A stretch of DNA of 64,000 nucleotides from contig NZ_SSMQ01000065.1 in NCBI RefSeq assembly GCF_005144585.1, forward strand, positions 1 through 64,000. Reading direction: 5' to 3'. Below the pieces are notes generated by a model. It was given only the letters and a program-made list of their open reading frames with translations, ran no database searches and was not told the origin of the DNA. Position 1 is the stretch's first letter; every line of letters starts with the position of its first letter. The stretch comes from Polyangium fumosum (GTDB taxonomy: Bacteria; Myxococcota_A; Polyangia; Polyangiales; Polyangiaceae). Shown here piece by piece: positions 61,837 through 64,000 of this stretch. The position numbers and the translations under genes are program-made.

Positions 61837-61868
61837 AAAAGAGCGATGCTGCTCCAGAGCAGCATCGC
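61837..61868 (-). terminator. Intrinsic terminator of the recA-DndB-like operon
   Basis: Read leftward, GCGATGCTGCTC pairs perfectly with GAGCAGCATCGC (12-bp stem, 2-nt centre) and is followed by TCTTTTAG. It lies 13 bp beyond the stop of the DndB-like gene. Both stem and T-tail fit a Rho-independent terminator. Confidence 0.8.
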
Positions 61869-61881
61869 TTGATTGGTCTCT

Positions 61882-63069
61882 TCAGGCGGCAGTCGCGTCT
61901 GCGTCGCTCTGCACGTCCTTGACGACCAGCGCCGGCTCGCACCGTCGCTCCTCGATGGAGAGATCGAGTCCGAGGTGCACCTTGACCAGGTTGGCCGTGA
62001 GAATGACGCTCGCTGCGTTCTTCAGCACCCTGCCGTTCACAACCGCGCGCCCCTCCCACCGCCGATGGGCCCGCGACCAGTCGAGCGTCCTGAGCCCCGC
62101 CAGCACGCTCTTCCAGTCCTCGCGCCGCTCCCGCAGCACGGCGTTGCCGACGCGGCCGAGCGCCTCGAGCACGACCGCGTGTGCATGGACGCACCGATCT
62201 CGCAACACCGCTGCCTTGATTCGCCCGAGGCCGACGTCCTGCCAGTCCGGCATCACGCGCGTCACCTCGTTCCAGAACTCGACGGCGATCTTCTTCGCGG
62301 CCTCGAAGCTGCCACTGAACCCCGCGAGCAGCGCCTTCGTCGCCGCGTGGATGCTCGCGAGCGCGAAGAGCTTGTTCGAGCCGCCCGAGACCGAGCTTTT
62401 CTCCCCGTCCGTGAGCTGCGCGAACAGCGGCACTTCCCGCACGACGGCCCGCGTGAGGTTCGCGAGCTCGTCGCGGTGATCGTACAGGAGCCCCAACGAG
62501 TTGTTCGGCCGCACCGCGAAGCGGTTCAAGTCCGCGAACCTCTGCTGCGCCTTCTCGAGCCCCGCGTCGACGAACAACGTCACGCAGAGGCTCTCATCCC
62601 CGAGCGAGCCCCGCCGCTTTCGCACATACTCCTGTGAAAGGGCCATCGCGACCGCCGCACGCCGATGCTGCCCATCCAGGATAGCGACCGTCATGTCTCG
62701 TCGGATGTAGAGCGTGCCCATGAGGCTCTTATCATGGGCCGGCTCGAATCGAGGCAGACCATCGACGGCGCCGACCAGGGCCGGCAGCGTGTAGCTCGTC
62801 GGATTGCTGGTGATGTAGTCGGCGATCTTCGGCACGCGCGTCCTGCTCAATACCCGCTGCGCCCGAAGCTCGGGCGGCAGCTTTGCATCAACTGGTGCGA
62901 ACAGCTTGGAGATATCCCGGAGCCGCACCATGATCGAGTAATACTCGCCGCCGGCCTGCACGCCTCGGATCGCCGGGAACGCCCACTCCGACGCAGTGTC
63001 GGTCGCCATCGGCGCGGCCGGCTCGCCGACCGCATTCTTCTTGGCCCTGATATTCTTCGCCTTGGTCAT
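61882..63069 (-). CDS. DGQHR-domain protein, DndB-like
   Basis: 395 aa. The diagnostic motif is Asp132-GQHR136 (ILDGQHRRAAV). DndB-type features surround it: YYSIMVRLRDISKLFAPVDA, RVPKIADYITSNPTSYTLPA, FADLNRFAVRPNNSLGLLYD, and the helical C-terminus. DndB represses dnd phosphorothioation operons, but the wider DGQHR family occurs on phages and islands without them. No dndCDE is present in the window. It overlaps the DUF6884 gene by ATGA and is the last gene before a terminator. Confidence 0.8.
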   Translation of the reverse strand: MTKAKNIRAKKNAVGEPAAPMATDTASEWAFPAIRGVQAGGEYYSIMVRLRDISKLFAPVDAKLPPELRAQRVLSRTRVPKIADYITSNPTSYTLPALVGAVDGLPRFEPAHDKSLMGTLYIRRDMTVAILDGQHRRAAVAMALSQEYVRKRRGSLGDESLCVTLFVDAGLEKAQQRFADLNRFAVRPNNSLGLLYDHRDELANLTRAVVREVPLFAQLTDGEKSSVSGGSNKLFALASIHAATKALLAGFSGSFEAAKKIAVEFWNEVTRVMPDWQDVGLGRIKAAVLRDRCVHAHAVVLEALGRVGNAVLRERREDWKSVLAGLRTLDWSRAHRRWEGRAVVNGRVLKNAASVILTANLVKVHLGLDLSIEERRCEPALVVKDVQSDADATAA

Positions 63070-63554
63070 TCAGAACCTCGCGACGATCGATTTGGTTTCG
63101 AACCTTCCGGCGTATGCGCCTTCAGCCACGCCACCCGTGCCCCGCATCCCCGAATCCCCCGCAACGGCTGCTCCGGCCTGGGAAGGTTATGCCAATGCGC
63201 TCCATGCACGAGCGCATCGGCATAGACCTCCCCGGCCAGGATCACGAGCTGCGGAGGCACGCTGAACGACGGCAAGACTTCACCGACCGTCCGTGCGCCC
63301 CAATCTTCGCGTTCGCTCTTGCGGAGTTTCCGGAGGTTTCGGTCGTAGGGACGAAGCACGGTCTTCGGAGCGACCGCACCGTAGAAGGCGGAGACGATGA
63401 TCACAGCGTCACACGTCTTCTCGGCATATTCGTAGGCCGCTCGAAACAGCGCCGACGTGTAGAACTCCTTGGCCGGCGCAGGCTTCTTGCTCTTCAACGC
63501 TGAGCACCCCACGAGTGCGACCCGCGGGGCGCCCGGCTGTTTTTCGGTGAACAT
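63066..63554 (-). CDS. DUF6884/YaaA-like protein
   Basis: 162 aa. RVALVGCSALKSKKPAPAKE, then FYTSALFRAAYEYAEKTCDA and VIIVSAFYGAVAPKTVLRPYD are the hallmarks of the DUF6884 family (conserved GCS.LKSK, PA.E.Y.S.LF, SA.YG.V.P...PYD). Members occur mostly on phages and islands and are related to YaaA; the biochemical role is not established. It overlaps the DndB-like gene (ATGA) and follows recA by 15 bp, so the three form one transcription unit. Confidence 0.75.
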   Translation of the reverse strand: MFTEKQPGAPRVALVGCSALKSKKPAPAKEFYTSALFRAAYEYAEKTCDAVIIVSAFYGAVAPKTVLRPYDRNLRKLRKSEREDWGARTVGEVLPSFSVPPQLVILAGEVYADALVHGAHWHNLPRPEQPLRGIRGCGARVAWLKAHTPEGSKPNRSSRGSE

Positions 63555-63569
63555 CCGTGCGTCCTGCTC

Positions 63570-64000
63570 CTACTCGGCGGCTACGCGCGTATCCTTCGCC
63601 GCCTCGACTGCGGCCCGGATTGCCGCGCCGATGGGCCCCTTGAGCGCCTCCCTGGCGCGCTCCCTTCCCTGCCCAAGCGATTCGCCGTTGAACGAGACGT
63701 ATGCCCCGCTCTGCTTGAGCACGCCGAGCGCGAGACCGACGTCGATGAGGTCACCGGCCGCGTCAATTCCGAGCCCCCAGCGAATGTCGAACTCGGCCTC
63801 CCGGAACGGAGGCGCGCACTTGTTCTTCACGACCTTCACGCGCGTCTTCGCGCCGACCACCTGGTCCCCGAGCTTCAGGGGCCCCACGCGGCGGACGTCG
63901 AGCCGCACGCTCGCGTAGAACTTGAGCGCATTGCCACCCGTGGTCGTCTCGGGGCTGCCGAAGACGACGCCGATCTTGTGCCGAAGCTGATTGATGAAGA
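63570..64000 (-). CDS. recA: RecA recombinase, 3' part (start beyond the right edge)
   Basis: The visible 142 C-terminal residues match RecA. They include FINQLRHKIGVVFGSP, loop L2 with SPETTTGGNALKFYASVRLD, then RRVGPLKLGDQVVGAKTRVK and VVKNKCAPPFREAEFDIRWG, and a shortened helical C-terminus. RecA drives homologous pairing and the SOS response. Because no comM 3' part has been met, this copy probably belongs to the element. It heads the leftward recA-DUF6884-DndB-like operon that ends at the terminator at 61837. Confidence 0.88.
   Translation of the reverse strand, partial: FINQLRHKIGVVFGSPETTTGGNALKFYASVRLDVRRVGPLKLGDQVVGAKTRVKVVKNKCAPPFREAEFDIRWGLGIDAAGDLIDVGLALGVLKQSGAYVSFNGESLGQGRERAREALKGPIGAAIRAAVEAAKDTRVAAE

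Larger units (their letters stand above)
22023..64000. mobile_element. Integrated phage- or ICE-like element in comM, right end outside the window
   Basis: It starts at the comM break and has no visible right end, because no comM 3' part is found in the remaining 42 kb. Element hallmarks are a large serine recombinase at the edge, a primase-helicase-DNA polymerase fusion, P22-type antirepressor and Rha-like proteins, XRE, MerR and RHH regulators, a DndB-like protein and an element recA. Cargo includes a complete Tc toxin operon and host-like lipoproteins. No capsid, terminase, tail or conjugation gene is visible, so phage, phage-plasmid or ICE cannot be decided. Confidence 0.8.

Noticed and set aside
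22023..64000. tRNA-type attachment site, rRNA or tRNA genes in the element
   Set aside because: No cloverleaf or rRNA-like sequence was recognised, and the integration target is clearly comM.
22023..64000. Complete prophage
   Set aside because: No terminase, portal, capsid or tail gene is visible in 42 kb; only replication and regulatory genes of phage type are seen.

Overview
The window looks like a chromosome segment of a large-genome myxobacterium, probably of the Polyangium/Sorangium group. The evidence is very GC-rich codon use, many lipoproteins with Gly/Ser-rich or Cys-rich tails, an SUMF1-type lipoprotein, an Hanks-type Ser/Thr kinase, and ECF-type sigma factors. This is inferred from gene content only; no rRNA or other marker gene is present.

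Positions 1-22022 are ordinary chromosome. They hold an SUMF1 (FGE-sulfatase) lipoprotein with a 5'-truncated duplicate, a single-domain response regulator, a pair of M16-like proteins that both lack the HxxEH zinc motif, a 2-oxoglutarate/Fe(II) oxygenase, two paralogous Cys-rich lipoproteins, a TPR-PEGA protein, a Ser/Thr kinase, a ferritin-like lipoprotein, a HAD phosphatase, a large secreted protein, a 2H phosphoesterase, and a sigma factor coupled to a protein with a duplicated domain. Upstream of the sigma operon lies a tandem array of perfect palindromes.

At about 22022 the + strand comM gene (YifB/ComM AAA+ protein) stops inside its Walker A motif and a mobile element begins. The rest of comM is not in the window, so the element runs from there past the right edge (more than 42 kb). 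Its left end carries a large serine recombinase whose reading frame runs across the junction into antisense comM. Next come a MerR-like regulator and a 1613-residue fusion of a TOPRIM/primase-like region, an AAA+-like ATPase and a family A DNA polymerase. The linker coding sequence of that fusion contains an iteron-like array. Phage-type regulators follow: a J-domain protein, a RHH protein, a P22-type antirepressor, a Rha-like protein and a sigma region 4-like protein.

The centre of the element (35.7-50.8 kb) is a complete Tc toxin operon: TcA (2448 aa), a TcB-TcC fusion (2321 aa) and a small lipoprotein gene that overlaps the end of the toxin gene by ATGA. The hypervariable TcC tail resembles GH24/T4-type lysozyme instead of the usual eukaryote-directed enzymes. 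The overlapping lipoprotein is therefore a natural candidate for a periplasmic immunity protein. My main hypothesis is that this is a Tc injection device redirected at bacteria, or one that uses a peptidoglycan hydrolase as effector.

The right part (50.9-64 kb) carries Cys-rich lipoproteins like those of the host, a beta-barrel-like protein with a membrane-tethered sigma factor, a cluster of small DNA-binding proteins with winged-helix-like repeats, XRE regulators, a DndB-like DGQHR protein, a DUF6884/YaaA-like protein and the 3' part of an element-borne recA. No phage head or tail genes, tRNA, rRNA or CRISPR array were seen.
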